A stretch of DNA of 64,000 nt from an uncultured Muribaculaceae bacterium (GCA_910587545.1 CAJUMI010000001.1:1-64000), one strand, 5' to 3'. Counted from the stretch's first letter, positions 18,193-27,969 are shown. Notes: generated by a model from the sequence alone, not told the origin. Numbers and translations are program-made.

Positions 18193-20205
18193 ATGAAAAA
18201 GATATTTTGCTTTGCCTTAGGCTATGCAATGACGTTAGCTTCGTCTGCCGCCGACAGATGGACCATATTACCCGACAGTTTTGTGATCAATATGAATATT
18301 GAGGCCGACAGACTGCCACACGCCGACCATGTAGAAATGAGCGGCAAGAAAATGGCCGTAGTGCTATACTGGTCGCTTGACAGCAATGCTACATTCGGAC
18401 TCAACCGTGCGCTTGTGTTCCCTATGCTCCGAACCATACCCAACAACACACACGCCAGTCTGATGATTAACAATGACCTCGATGTAGCATCAATGATAAG
18501 GGTCAACGGCAAGGTTGCTCCGCTAAAAACGCGAAGTGTCGAAATCAACGGTATGATGAATGTCTGCGGAGAATACACCGGCACGGACGGACATGGTAAA
18601 ATCGCTCTTGAGCTAAGTCGCTGTATTTCCCCGACAATGGACAACGCTGCGATGGTTGAGTCTTATACTGTCAGAAATACAGGTCCACGCCCGTTCAATC
18701 TTTTGGTTCCTGCCGTCAGTCAAAGCTATACGACCGACCCTGACAAAGGCGTCAATGGAGCATACACTGTCAAAGCAGATGTCTGCGGTGAGGGATCATA
18801 TAACCTTAACCCCGGAGACAGCATTGACTTTTCACTCGTCCTGCAGGCATATCCCGCAACAGGCGGCCACGCAGTCATGCTATCGGCTCAGGACGAACTC
18901 GACAAACGCAAGGCGTTCATAGACGAACTCGACGGCAAACTTGTGCTAAATACGCCTGACAAGACTATAGATACCGAATTCCGATATGCCAAAATTCGAG
19001 GAGCGGAAAGCATATACGAAACCAAAGGCGGCCTTATGCACGGGCCGGGCGGCGAAAGTTACTATGCAGCTTTATGGTGCAATGATCAGGCCGAATACAT
19101 AAATCCGTTCTTTCCGTTCCTTGGCTACGATACAGGCAACAAATCCGCCCTTAACTGCTTCAGACATTATGCACGCTTTATGAACGATGAATACAGCCCG
19201 ATCCCGAGCTCGATCATCGCCGAGGGTGACGACACCTGGAACGGTGCCGGAGACCGTGGCGACGCCGCGATGCTTGCATACGGAGCCTCGCGTTATGCAC
19301 TCGCACGAGGAGACAAGGCCGAGGCCGAAGAGCTTTGGCCGCTCGTCGAATGGTGTCTGGAGTATTGTCGCCGCAAGCTCAACGATAACGGTGTTGTGCT
19401 CTCCGACCATGATGAGCTCGAAGGCCGGTTTCCGGCCGGCGATGCCAACCTGTGTACAGCCTCGCTTTATTACGACGCGCTGATATCCGCATCTTATCTT
19501 GGCAAAGAATTAGGCAAGCCCTCGCGCCAACTCACGTCCTATACGCGTCAAGCTGAAAAATTGAGAAAATCAATAGAGAACTATTTCGGCAGCAATATAC
19601 AAGGTTACTCGACATACCGTTATTACGACGGGAACGACGTGCTGCGCTCATGGATCTGCATCCCGCTTGTAATGGGCATCAACGACAGAGCCGACCAGAC
19701 TGTAAAGGCCCTTTTCAGTCCCGAGATGTACACTGCCGACGGCGTGTTGACATGTCAGGGAAATCCGGTGTTCTGGGACCGCGCGACGCTTTACACTCTG
19801 CGCGGAGCGCTCTATGCCGGCTATCCCGATGAAGTCATACCGCGACTGTTCGATTTTTCACGCCGCCGTCTTTTAGGCGACCATGTACCCTACCCGGTGG
19901 AAGCATGGCCTGAAGGTAGCCAGCGCCACCTGTCGGCCGAGAGCGGACTTTTCTGCCGCATCATAACCGAAGGACTGTTCGGCATACGCCCCACAGGGTT
20001 CAGAACTTTCAAACTCAAACCCGAGCTGCCCGCCGGCTGGGACTTTGCGGAACTCAATCACATAAACGCGTTCGGATCCGATTTTGATATAACGGTCAGG
20101 CGTCTGTCGGCCAATAAGATCAAAGCCAACATCGTCAATCATAGCGACGGACACGACAGAAGCTTCACAATCCGACAGGGTGACACTATAAACGTTAAAC
20201 TATAA
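18193..20205 (+). CDS. Secreted six-hairpin glycosidase-like protein
   Basis: This 670-residue protein has a signal peptide (about 1-20). Residues 25-235 look like a beta-sandwich domain. Residues 250-600 look like an (alpha/alpha)6 six-hairpin barrel, and a short beta-rich tail follows. Candidate catalytic regions are HGPGGESYYAALWCNDQ (283-299), AEGDDTWNGAGDRGD (343-357) and the EAWPEGSQRHLSAESG segment near the C-terminus. This is the layout of inverting glycosidases such as trehalase or rhamnosidase relatives. I cannot name the GH family or substrate. The MBL-fold gene follows after three bases. Confidence 0.78.
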   Translation: MKKIFCFALGYAMTLASSAADRWTILPDSFVINMNIEADRLPHADHVEMSGKKMAVVLYWSLDSNATFGLNRALVFPMLRTIPNNTHASLMINNDLDVASMIRVNGKVAPLKTRSVEINGMMNVCGEYTGTDGHGKIALELSRCISPTMDNAAMVESYTVRNTGPRPFNLLVPAVSQSYTTDPDKGVNGAYTVKADVCGEGSYNLNPGDSIDFSLVLQAYPATGGHAVMLSAQDELDKRKAFIDELDGKLVLNTPDKTIDTEFRYAKIRGAESIYETKGGLMHGPGGESYYAALWCNDQAEYINPFFPFLGYDTGNKSALNCFRHYARFMNDEYSPIPSSIIAEGDDTWNGAGDRGDAAMLAYGASRYALARGDKAEAEELWPLVEWCLEYCRRKLNDNGVVLSDHDELEGRFPAGDANLCTASLYYDALISASYLGKELGKPSRQLTSYTRQAEKLRKSIENYFGSNIQGYSTYRYYDGNDVLRSWICIPLVMGINDRADQTVKALFSPEMYTADGVLTCQGNPVFWDRATLYTLRGALYAGYPDEVIPRLFDFSRRRLLGDHVPYPVEAWPEGSQRHLSAESGLFCRIITEGLFGIRPTGFRTFKLKPELPAGWDFAELNHINAFGSDFDITVRRLSANKIKANIVNHSDGHDRSFTIRQGDTINVKL

Positions 20206-20208
20206 AGC

Positions 20209-21012
20209 ATGTCCCGTGAAATTGTAATGCTTGGCACCGGCAGCGCGTTTCCGCAGTCAAGCTATAATTCCTGCTTTCTGATACGCAGCTCGTCTTTCAC
20301 AATGCTTTGCGACGCAGGAGGTGGAGCCGGAATATTCCGGCAGCTCCGAGCCGTATCGGCCGGGCCGTCCGAGATTACACACATGACGATCAGCCACTGC
20401 CACACAGACCATATATTCGGAGCCGTATGGCTGATCAGACATCTTGTAAACATATCGTCGGACAGCAGCCAGCCCAAGCGACTGGACGTATATGCCAACC
20501 GTCAGACGGCTCACGCTCTTATGGAAATATGTCGTCTTACATTTTTGAAATCATATTACGACAGACTGAATGATGTAATCGATCTTCATGTCATAGAAAC
20601 GCCATCATCAACAAAGATCGGAGACACAATTGTCAGTTTTTTTGACGTCGGATCGGAAAACGTCGACCAACTCGGGTTCAGGATGGAATTTCCGGAAGAT
20701 AAATCCGTCGTATGGTTGGGCGACGAAGCTCTTACAGACCGCAACTGTGAAGAGGCCAGAGATGCCGGCTATCTTATCTGCGGTGCATTCTGCAGGTATT
20801 CCGACCGTGACATTTTCAAGCCATACGAAAAGCATCATCAGACGGTGAAGGATGTCGCTGAAATCGCCCAAAAGATGAATGTCAGAAACATGGTTTTATA
20901 CCATAGTGAAGACAGGACTGACAACAAGGAAAAACTCTACAGAGCTGAAGCCTCGGAGTATTTTGACGGTGAAGTGATCATAGCCCGGGATCTCCAGACC
21001 ATACGATTATAG
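20209..21012 (+). CDS. MBL-fold metal-dependent hydrolase (RNase Z-like)
   Basis: This 267-residue cytosolic protein of the metallo-beta-lactamase fold has the zinc motif HCHTDH at residues 63-68. The supporting metal residues are in WLGDEALTD and LYHSEDR near the C-terminus. The opening VMLGTGSAFP resembles the RNase Z/phosphodiesterase branch, but the flexible arm of true tRNase Z is absent. A tRNA role is therefore uncertain, and a phosphodiesterase or lactonase is equally possible. It lies three bases after the glycosidase gene and is likely cotranscribed. Confidence 0.82.
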   Translation: MSREIVMLGTGSAFPQSSYNSCFLIRSSSFTMLCDAGGGAGIFRQLRAVSAGPSEITHMTISHCHTDHIFGAVWLIRHLVNISSDSSQPKRLDVYANRQTAHALMEICRLTFLKSYYDRLNDVIDLHVIETPSSTKIGDTIVSFFDVGSENVDQLGFRMEFPEDKSVVWLGDEALTDRNCEEARDAGYLICGAFCRYSDRDIFKPYEKHHQTVKDVAEIAQKMNVRNMVLYHSEDRTDNKEKLYRAEASEYFDGEVIIARDLQTIRL

Positions 21013-21048
21013 TTACCTTCTTTAGTTAGCAGATCACCTGTTTTCATT

Positions 21049-21078
21049 TTGCAGGCTTGAAAGAATTTTGTAAATTTG
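21049..21078 (+). promoter_or_regulatory. Promoter of proS
   Basis: TTG (21049-21051), 19 bases, then TAAATTTG (21071-21078), a full consensus match. The leader to the proS ATG is about 85 bases. No specific structure was recognised in it. Confidence 0.65.
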
Positions 21079-21169
21079 CATAACTTTTCTCTACATACGG
21101 TATACAATGCTATTTGCGTGCCGGCTATCCAATCATTTATCTGATCAACAACAAGTCACAGAATAAACA

Positions 21170-22651
21170 ATGGCAATCGAACTCAAAGGCCTTACCAAAC
21201 GCAAGGACAATTACTCACAGTGGTACAACGAACTCGTCGTCAAAGCAGATCTGGCCGAGCAATCGGCCGTACGCGGCTGCATGGTTATCAAACCCTACGG
21301 ATATGCGATCTGGGAAAAGATGCAGCAGACTCTTGACCGCATGTTCAAAGAAACAGGAGTCCAGAACGCGTATTTTCCATTGTTGATACCAAAATCTTTC
21401 CTTTGCCGCGAGGCCGAGCATGTCGAAGGCTTTGCCAAAGAATGCGCGGTCGTGACTCACTACCGCCTGAAAAACGATCCCAACGGCAACGGTGTGGTCG
21501 TCGATCCCGATGCGCGTCTTGAAGAAGAACTTATCGTGCGTCCGACTTCTGAAACCATAATCTGGGGAACATACAAAAACTGGATCCACAGCTACCGTGA
21601 TCTTCCCATACTCTGTAACCAATGGGCCAACGTGATGCGGTGGGAGATGCGCACACGCATGTTCCTGCGCACGGCCGAATTCCTATGGCAGGAAGGCCAC
21701 TGCGCCCACGCCACCGCCGAGGAATCAGAAACGCGCACAGTGCAGATGATCAATCTCTATGCCGATTTCGCGGAAAAATATATGGCAATGCCCGTCATCA
21801 AAGGTGTAAAAAGCGCGAACGAGCGATTTGCCGGCGCTCTCAACACCTACACTATCGAGGCCATGATGCAAGACGGAAAAGCGCTCCAGTCAGGCACCTC
21901 GCATAACCTCGGGCAGAATTTCGCAAAAGCATTCGATGTCACATTCGCCAACAAGGAGAACAAGCCTGAATATGTCTGGGCAAACTCATGGGGTGTGTCT
22001 ACACGCTTGATGGGTGCGCTCATCATGACCCACTCCGACGACAACGGCCTCGTACTTCCTCCCCATCTCGCTCCTATCCAGGTTGTCATTATCCCCATCT
22101 CAAAAAATGCCGAGCAGCTTGTCTCCATCACAGACAAAGTCATGCCGATCATCGAGCGTCTTCGCGAACTTGGCATCAGCGTCAAATATGATGATGCCGA
22201 CAACAAGCGCCCGGGCTTCAAGTTCGCCGACTACGAGCTCAAGGGTGTGCCGGTGCGTCTTGCCATCGGTGCACGCGACATCGAGAACGGCACCGTCGAA
22301 CTCATGCGCCGCGACACTCTCGAAAAAGAAGTACTGCCCATCGCCGGAATCGCCGATCACATCAGCACCCTTCTCGAAGACATCCAGAACAACATCTATC
22401 AGAAAGCTCTCAGGATGCGCAACGAAAAAACATACATCTGCGACTCTTACGACGAATTCAAAGAGAAGATTGAGGACGGCGGCTTTTTCCTCTGCCACTG
22501 GGACGGCACGACCGAAACCGAAGAACGCATCAAAGAAGAGACCAAAGCCACAATCCGCTGCATCCCTCTTGACGGCGACGACACCCCCGGTGTATGTATG
22601 GTTACCGGCAAGCCTTCAGCTCGACGCGTGATCATAGCCCGAAACTACTGA
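21170..22651 (+). CDS. proS: Prolyl-tRNA synthetase (short, archaeal/eukaryotic type)
   Basis: This class II synthetase of 493 residues is the short form without the YbaK-like editing insert of E. coli ProS. Motif 2 lies in [20 protein letters not shown]. The active site also shows RPTSE near residue 122 and [14 protein letters not shown]. The anticodon-binding domain covers about 285-380, and the chain ends in a C-terminal Tyr (IIARNY), as in this ProS type. The following umuD gene begins one base after its stop codon, so the repair genes downstream may share this housekeeping promoter. Confidence 0.95.
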   Translation: MAIELKGLTKRKDNYSQWYNELVVKADLAEQSAVRGCMVIKPYGYAIWEKMQQTLDRMFKETGVQNAYFPLLIPKSFLCREAEHVEGFAKECAVVTHYRLKNDPNGNGVVVDPDARLEEELIVRPTSETIIWGTYKNWIHSYRDLPILCNQWANVMRWEMRTRMFLRTAEFLWQEGHCAHATAEESETRTVQMINLYADFAEKYMAMPVIKGVKSANERFAGALNTYTIEAMMQDGKALQSGTSHNLGQNFAKAFDVTFANKENKPEYVWANSWGVSTRLMGALIMTHSDDNGLVLPPHLAPIQVVIIPISKNAEQLVSITDKVMPIIERLRELGISVKYDDADNKRPGFKFADYELKGVPVRLAIGARDIENGTVELMRRDTLEKEVLPIAGIADHISTLLEDIQNNIYQKALRMRNEKTYICDSYDEFKEKIEDGGFFLCHWDGTTETEERIKEETKATIRCIPLDGDDTPGVCMVTGKPSARRVIIARNY

Positions 22652-22652
22652 T

Positions 22653-23144
22653 ATGCCTATGCCTGACGATTCCGGACATAAGCTATCAACCGGTATCGAC
22701 ATATTCAGCGCCGACGTGTCATGTTCGTTGGCGCTGCCATATGCCGACAATGGCATACAGGCCGGTTTCCCGTCGCCTGCACAGGACTACATCAGCGAAT
22801 CGATCGATCTCAACCGCGAGATCGTAAAACATCCTGCGGCCACATTCTATGGCCGCGTCGAAGGCGACTCGATGATAGAGGAAGGCATCGAACCGGGAGA
22901 CATACTCGTCATCGACCGTTCGATCGAACCGTCAGACGGCGATCTGTCTGTATGCTGCATCGACGGCGAATTCACCCTGAAACGCATCAAACTCGAGCCT
23001 GACAGGGTCTGGCTTATGCCGTCCAACGAATCTTTTGATCCTATACTTGTCACACCCGACAAACGTCTTGAGATCTGGGGCGTTGTGACATATACAATCA
23101 AACAGAACAGACGTCCGCGAAAAAAACGCCGTTTCAGTTCCTGA
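22653..23144 (+). CDS. umuD: UmuD-like self-cleaving SOS protein
   Basis: This 163-residue S24/LexA-type protein would become the processivity partner of UmuC after RecA-stimulated self-cleavage. The cleavage bond is most likely Ala37-Gly38 (GIQAGFPSPA). The catalytic Ser73 is in VEGDSMIEEG, and Lys110 is in FTLKRIKL. A basic C-terminal tail (RPRKKRR) is extra to the family. There is no N-terminal DNA-binding domain, so it is not LexA. The gene starts one base after proS. No LexA-like operator was seen between them. Confidence 0.92.
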   Translation: MPMPDDSGHKLSTGIDIFSADVSCSLALPYADNGIQAGFPSPAQDYISESIDLNREIVKHPAATFYGRVEGDSMIEEGIEPGDILVIDRSIEPSDGDLSVCCIDGEFTLKRIKLEPDRVWLMPSNESFDPILVTPDKRLEIWGVVTYTIKQNRRPRKKRRFSS

Positions 23145-23183
23145 TACGACGACCTGTCAGACTACACACACAAACCATCCGGA

Positions 23184-24461
23184 ATGATAGGGCTCATTGA
23201 CTGCAATAATTTCTTTGTGTCGTGCGAGAGAGTATTTGATCCCGGCATACGCAACAAGCCTGTGGTCGTGTTCAGCAACAACGACGGCTGTGCGGTCGCC
23301 ATATCAAACGAAGCCAAGACACTCGGCATCAAACGTGGCGATCCGTTTTTCAAAATCAAAGGCATATGCCGAGCTTATGACATCCGTACTTTTTCAGGCA
23401 ACCACAAACTCTACGGCGACATGTCGACAAGAGTGATGGCTGTTCTTTCATCTACCGTTCCCGAGATTGAGATCTATTCGATCGACGAGGCGTTTATCCA
23501 TCTCGACGCATTCGAAGAAAATTCGCTTCAGGATATGGGGCGTTCTATAGTGAGGAAAGTGCGGCGACAGACAGGCATCCCTACATCCCTCGGCATAGCT
23601 CCGACCAAGACACTCGCCAAAGTGGCAGCCCGATTTGCAAAAAAACATCCCGGATATAGGTCGTGTTGCGTCATCGACAGTGAGGAGAAACGCCGCAAGG
23701 CACTTGAACTCACACCGGTGAAAGACGTATGGGGCATCGGCCGGCGTCTATACCGCACCCTTAACGACCACGGCATATATACCGCACTCCAGCTTGCCGA
23801 CCTGCCCAAAGAATCCATAGTCAAACTGTTCAACGTGACCGGTGAAAAAACATGGATGGAACTTAACGGATGCCAATGCACCGAGTTCGAGCCCGAAGAC
23901 AGCAGGCGTAAGCAGATGGTGTGCTCACGCTCATTCGGCAAAACGCTGAATGAATTCGACGACGTTTCGTCAGCCGTAGCCGCATTAACGAATATCGCCG
24001 GACGGAAGATACGCGAACGCTCTCTCTGCGCGGTCTCACTTTCGGTATTTCTTCACACCGACGGATTTCGTCCCGATCTTCCGCAATATCACAACTCCGC
24101 ACACCGCACACTTCAGGAACCGACGGCCGACACAATGACTCTGACCGCCGTCGCCACTGATGCTCTCCGCTCTGTGTTCAAGCAGGGATTCGCATATAAA
24201 AAAGCCGGTGTAATGATCAATGAACTGACCGACAGCAACCATATCCAGCAATCGCTTTTCGGCAACGCTGCCGATCGTGAGCGCCGGCAACGCCTCATGG
24301 CCACTGTCGATTCGATCAACAGATGTTCTATCGGGCGCGACACCATTCACACCGGCGCATATTGTCACATTGATAATTTTGTACGGCGTGAAAAACCGTC
24401 CCGACTCTTCTCCACCCGCCTCTCCGATATAATTACAATTAATTGCAATCATGGATCATAA
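23184..24461 (+). CDS. umuC: Y-family DNA polymerase V catalytic subunit
   Basis: This 425-residue translesion polymerase has palm residues Asp6 (LIDCNNFFVSCER) and Asp101-Glu102 (YSIDEAF), and helix-hairpin-helix regions near 180-215 (DVWGIGRRL). A little-finger domain follows, and a C-terminal DUF4113 segment that is common in UmuC (RLMATVDSINRCSIG). It starts 39 bases after umuD, and its last 11 bases overlap the HU gene. It forms a conventional UmuDC pair. Confidence 0.95.
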   Translation: MIGLIDCNNFFVSCERVFDPGIRNKPVVVFSNNDGCAVAISNEAKTLGIKRGDPFFKIKGICRAYDIRTFSGNHKLYGDMSTRVMAVLSSTVPEIEIYSIDEAFIHLDAFEENSLQDMGRSIVRKVRRQTGIPTSLGIAPTKTLAKVAARFAKKHPGYRSCCVIDSEEKRRKALELTPVKDVWGIGRRLYRTLNDHGIYTALQLADLPKESIVKLFNVTGEKTWMELNGCQCTEFEPEDSRRKQMVCSRSFGKTLNEFDDVSSAVAALTNIAGRKIRERSLCAVSLSVFLHTDGFRPDLPQYHNSAHRTLQEPTADTMTLTAVATDALRSVFKQGFAYKKAGVMINELTDSNHIQQSLFGNAADRERRQRLMATVDSINRCSIGRDTIHTGAYCHIDNFVRREKPSRLFSTRLSDIITINCNHGS

Positions 24462-24729
24462 GACTTTCATTTCCGGCCTTGCCCGACAACTCGGCAAGGA
24501 TAACGACAAAACAGATAAATTGACGCAAGCGCTCACACAAGCGATAATGGATGCCGCCTCATCGCTTGACTCCGTCGCCATTCCCGGCTTCGGGCGCTTT
24601 GACACCGAGAAAAAAGACGAATACATCGCTATCGATGAAGCCGACGGGCAGACAAAGCTGTTTCCGCCATCCATCTCTATAACATTTTCACCCGGAACAA
24701 AACTAAAAAACCGCCTCAGCCATGAATGA
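24451..24729 (+). CDS. HU-family DNA-binding protein
   Basis: This is a 92-residue nucleoid protein of the HU/IHF fold. The N-terminal dimerising helices are followed by VAIPGFGRFDTEKK and a beta-arm. It starts 11 bases inside umuC and ends 8 bases inside the next gene, so all three are likely translated together. It is more acidic and divergent than canonical HU, which suggests a specialised copy. Confidence 0.85.
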   Translation: MDHKTFISGLARQLGKDNDKTDKLTQALTQAIMDAASSLDSVAIPGFGRFDTEKKDEYIAIDEADGQTKLFPPSISITFSPGTKLKNRLSHE

Positions 24730-25750
24730 AATTATCGCCCTGCCGCGTCTGGCTGAAATCGTTGCCGGACTTGCGTCTGTCGACACGACAAATGCCGAAA
24801 TTTTCATAAAGGCCTTCTTCGAGCACATAGAAGATTCGCTCGCAGTCAGCGAGCGCGTGACCGTCAACGGACTCGGCTCTTTCTGCCGGACAACCGATCC
24901 AGGAATGCCGATTAGATTCATCCCTGATTCAAGACTGTCGGACATCATCAACGAACCGTTTGACATGTTCGAGCCCGTCGCCATCGGCAACACTGTTCTT
25001 GACGACATGCCTGCAGAAGAGGCTGAAAGCACGACTGAAGAACCGCCTGCCACCAACGAGCCCCAACCCGATATTACACCCGAAACGGCCGGAGAACCCG
25101 TAGAGGCCGAACCGGCCGACACCGTCTGTCCCGACCCTGAACCGGCTGAGCCTGACGCTGAGCCGGAGATCCCGGCCGCAACTGATAACGACGAACAACC
25201 TGAAGACGATGACATCCCACAGGAATATCCGGAAAAACACGTTGAATATCAACCCAAAGGCCACAGAACGCTTTACGGCCTGCTACTTCTTTTAGGAGGC
25301 ATTGCCATCGGGACCGCGATCGGATATTTTGGCAAGGACCACATCGACAACGCTTTAGCTGACAAGAGCGTCAAACAGAATACGGCTGTCACCGAAATGC
25401 CTTCTGCCGATGACATGACTACACCTGATACTGACTCGATCGTTCCTGAAAATGAGGATACCGTTGAAATCTGCGAGACACCTCTCGAAATTAAAAAAAC
25501 GGTTGTCTATGACACAATCTCCCCCACCCGCTTCCTCACAACCATGGCTCGCAAATATTATGGGAAGATGGAGTACTGGGTATTTATCTATGAGGCCAAT
25601 TCCGATCGTCTCGGCAATCCCAACCGGATCAAACCGGGCACAATTTTGATCATCCCCGACGAAGACGACATATCTGCCGACGAAACGCCGGAGCAGACCC
25701 TTGACCGCGCAAAACGCCTGGGACGTGAGATATACAACCGATATGAATAG
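24722..25750 (+). CDS. HU-like domain / transmembrane / LysM-like fusion protein
   Basis: The 342-residue protein has three parts. Residues 1-95 follow an HU-like fold (ERVTVNGLGSFCRT is the equivalent of the GFGxF turn). Residues 96-180 are a Pro/Glu-rich linker, and residues 184-203 are a single hydrophobic helix (GLLLLLGGIAIGTAIGYF). A second linker (204-262) leads to a LysM-like domain (about 265-312, RFLTTMARKYYG, NRIKPGTILIIP). If HU stays cytosolic, the LysM would be periplasmic and could bind peptidoglycan, linking nucleoid and wall. That topology is inferred. The gene overlaps HU by eight bases. Confidence 0.82.
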   Translation: MNEIIALPRLAEIVAGLASVDTTNAEIFIKAFFEHIEDSLAVSERVTVNGLGSFCRTTDPGMPIRFIPDSRLSDIINEPFDMFEPVAIGNTVLDDMPAEEAESTTEEPPATNEPQPDITPETAGEPVEAEPADTVCPDPEPAEPDAEPEIPAATDNDEQPEDDDIPQEYPEKHVEYQPKGHRTLYGLLLLLGGIAIGTAIGYFGKDHIDNALADKSVKQNTAVTEMPSADDMTTPDTDSIVPENEDTVEICETPLEIKKTVVYDTISPTRFLTTMARKYYGKMEYWVFIYEANSDRLGNPNRIKPGTILIIPDEDDISADETPEQTLDRAKRLGREIYNRYE

Positions 25751-25895
25751 CGGATATCCATCAACCGGAATGACGTCCGAAGGCCGGCTCTCCGACGGCC
25801 AATGGTTTTCGCACAAAAAAAGTTAAAGTTTAAGACATTAAAGACTTAATAGATAAAATTAACACTCCCTTTTAATTTAGTCGTTGTTATAATTG

Positions 25896-25903
25896 TAATT
25901 TTG
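25896..25903 (+). promoter_or_regulatory. -7 box of the moxR-bat operon
   Basis: TAATTTTG lies 73-80 bases upstream of the moxR-like ATG. No TTG lies at 19-21 bases before it. The 225-base gap in front of moxR is AT-rich and otherwise empty. Confidence 0.45.
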
Positions 25904-25975
25904 TATAAGAAAACAAGCCTGTATAGTGACAAGCTAAAACGATAAATATTAAATACTTCAATTATAACATCACTT

Positions 25976-26971
25976 ATGAGTGAATCCGTAAACATCAGAG
26001 AGCTAAACGCTCTCGTATCAAGCAAAAGCGATTTTATAAATCTGATCACCCATGGAATGGATCAGACAATCGTAGGCCAGAAACACCTCGTCGAGTCTCT
26101 GCTGATTGCCCTTCTCTCTAACGGACATGTTCTCCTCGAAGGTGTTCCGGGACTCGCCAAGACTCTCGCGATCAAGACTCTCTCTCAGCTTATCGATGCC
26201 AAATACAGCCGTGTGCAGTTTACGCCCGACCTTCTCCCTGCCGACGTGGTCGGCACTATGGTATACAGCGTCAAGAACGAGCAGTTTCAGGTGAAAAAAG
26301 GCCCGATCTTCGCCAATTTTGTACTTGCCGATGAAATCAACCGTGCGCCGGCAAAAGTCCAGAGCGCACTTCTCGAGGCTATGCAGGAACGTCAGGTCAC
26401 TATCGGCGACAGCACATTCCCTCTCGACGAACCGTTCCTCGTGATGGCCACTCAGAACCCCATCGAGCAGGAGGGCACATATCCGCTGCCCGAAGCTCAG
26501 GTTGACCGCTTCCTTATGAAAGTTGTCATCGGCTATCCGACCAAAGACGAGGAACGTGTCATCATCCGTCAGAACATCAGCAATGAGAAACGCAAAGTCG
26601 AAGCACTTGTCAAGCCTCACGAAATAATTGAAGCCCAAAATATTGTCGAACAGATCTATGTCGACGAAAAAATCGAGCGTTATATTGTCGACATCGTTTT
26701 CGCGACACGTTACCCGTCGGAATACGGTCTCGACGATCTCACCAGCATAATCGCTTTCGGTGCGTCGCCGCGAGCATCGATCAGCCTCGCACGTGCAGCC
26801 CGCGCATATGCGTTCCTGCACCAGCGCGGTTTCGTGATCCCCGAAGATGTCATAGCCGTCTGCCACGATGTGCTCCGCCACCGTATCGGTGTCACCTACG
26901 AGGCTGAAGCCAATAACATCACCGCCGACGAAATCATCACCGAGATACTCGACAAAATACAAGTGCCTTGA
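25976..26971 (+). CDS. MoxR-family AAA+ ATPase
   Basis: This 331-residue ATPase is the usual first gene of bat operons and is thought to act as a chaperone for the von Willebrand factor A proteins encoded downstream. Walker A is GVPGLAKT (56-63), Walker B is VLADE with Asp119-Glu120, sensor 1 is MATQNP (157-162), and a C-terminal lid follows. It is cytosolic. A GC-rich hairpin without a T run lies between it and the DUF58 gene (26980-27004). Confidence 0.94.
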   Translation: MSESVNIRELNALVSSKSDFINLITHGMDQTIVGQKHLVESLLIALLSNGHVLLEGVPGLAKTLAIKTLSQLIDAKYSRVQFTPDLLPADVVGTMVYSVKNEQFQVKKGPIFANFVLADEINRAPAKVQSALLEAMQERQVTIGDSTFPLDEPFLVMATQNPIEQEGTYPLPEAQVDRFLMKVVIGYPTKDEERVIIRQNISNEKRKVEALVKPHEIIEAQNIVEQIYVDEKIERYIVDIVFATRYPSEYGLDDLTSIIAFGASPRASISLARAARAYAFLHQRGFVIPEDVIAVCHDVLRHRIGVTYEAEANNITADEIITEILDKIQVP

Positions 26972-26979
26972 TAAACACA

Positions 26980-27004
26980 GGCCGGCTTCACTTTGAGGCC
27001 GGCC
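26980..27004 (+). other. GC-rich hairpin between moxR and the DUF58 gene
   Basis: GGCCGGC (26980-26986) pairs perfectly with GCCGGCC (26998-27004) around an 11-base loop. No T run follows, so it is more likely an mRNA stability or processing element than a terminator. Confidence 0.5.
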
Positions 27005-27054
27005 GACATGCACTTACCTTTTAGTTTAATTCAATTCTTCTCTCACGCGACAAT

Positions 27055-27927
27055 ATGGATTCATCTGAACTTTTAAAGAAAGTCCGTAAAATTGAAATAA
27101 AAACACGCGGGCTATCGCAAAACATTTTTGCCGGCGAATATCACTCGGCCTTCAAAGGCCGCGGCATGATGTTTTCGGAAGTTCGCGAGTATCAGTATGG
27201 CGATGACATCCGCGATATAGACTGGAACGTGACAGCCCGCCACAATCGTCCGTTTGTCAAGGTTTATGAAGAGGAGCGCGAGTTGACCGTAATGCTCGTG
27301 GTCGATGTCTCGGGAAGCCGTAATTTCGGGGCTGTAGGCGATGAAAAACGACAGATGATCGCTGAAATATCGGCGACGCTGGCATTCTCGGCCATTCAGA
27401 ATAACGACAAGATCGGAGCAGTGTTTTTCTCGGATAAGATCGAGAAATTCATTCCGCCGAAGAAAGGCAAAAAACACATCCTGTTTATCATACGCGAATT
27501 GCTTGATTTTAAGCCGACAAACAACGGCACAGACATCGCGCTTGCCTTGCGTTATCTGACCGATGCTCTGAAAAAACGCTGCACAATGTTTCTTATTTCC
27601 GATTTCATTGACGACAGTGATTACGGCAAGCCGATGACTATCGCCGGCAACAAACACGATCTTATGGCTTTGCAGGTCTATGACAAGCGCGATTCGCATC
27701 TGCCTGACATTGGACTGATGCGAGTCAATGACCTCGAGACAGGCTTGACGCGATGGATAGACACTTCGTCGGCCAAAGTCCGAAAGGCTTATGACAAATG
27801 GTGGTACGACCGCCAGCAGGCCATGTCGTCGACTTTACGCAGCAGCCGCGTCGACTATGCGACAGTCGCCACTGACGAAGACTATGTTGTCGCGCTTATG
27901 GCTCTTTTCAAAAACCGCGGACGATAG
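27055..27927 (+). CDS. DUF58 protein with VWA-like domain
   Basis: This 290-residue cytosolic protein is of the type always found next to MoxR. It has the family motif REYQYGDDIRDIDWNVTAR (44-62) and a vWA-like metal site DVSGS (Asp84, Ser86, Ser88). The role is presumed to be as a partner or client of MoxR in assembly or quality control of the Bat membrane complex. It sits in the bat operon between moxR and the BatD-like gene. Confidence 0.92.
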   Translation: MDSSELLKKVRKIEIKTRGLSQNIFAGEYHSAFKGRGMMFSEVREYQYGDDIRDIDWNVTARHNRPFVKVYEEERELTVMLVVDVSGSRNFGAVGDEKRQMIAEISATLAFSAIQNNDKIGAVFFSDKIEKFIPPKKGKKHILFIIRELLDFKPTNNGTDIALALRYLTDALKKRCTMFLISDFIDDSDYGKPMTIAGNKHDLMALQVYDKRDSHLPDIGLMRVNDLETGLTRWIDTSSAKVRKAYDKWWYDRQQAMSSTLRSSRVDYATVATDEDYVVALMALFKNRGR

Positions 27928-27969
27928 TCACCCTCTCAATTATAAATTCAGCAAGTTTCAGCAATATTC

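Noticed and set aside
22600..23190. SOS operator upstream of umuD or umuC
   Set aside because: No clear palindrome of LexA type could be found; the binding motif of this group is not known to me, so I do not call one.
26018..27013. 331-codon open frame on minus, opposite the moxR-like gene
   Set aside because: It mirrors the MoxR frame almost exactly and its protein is rich in Cys, Asp and Val without motifs; the plus-strand gene has full Walker motifs.
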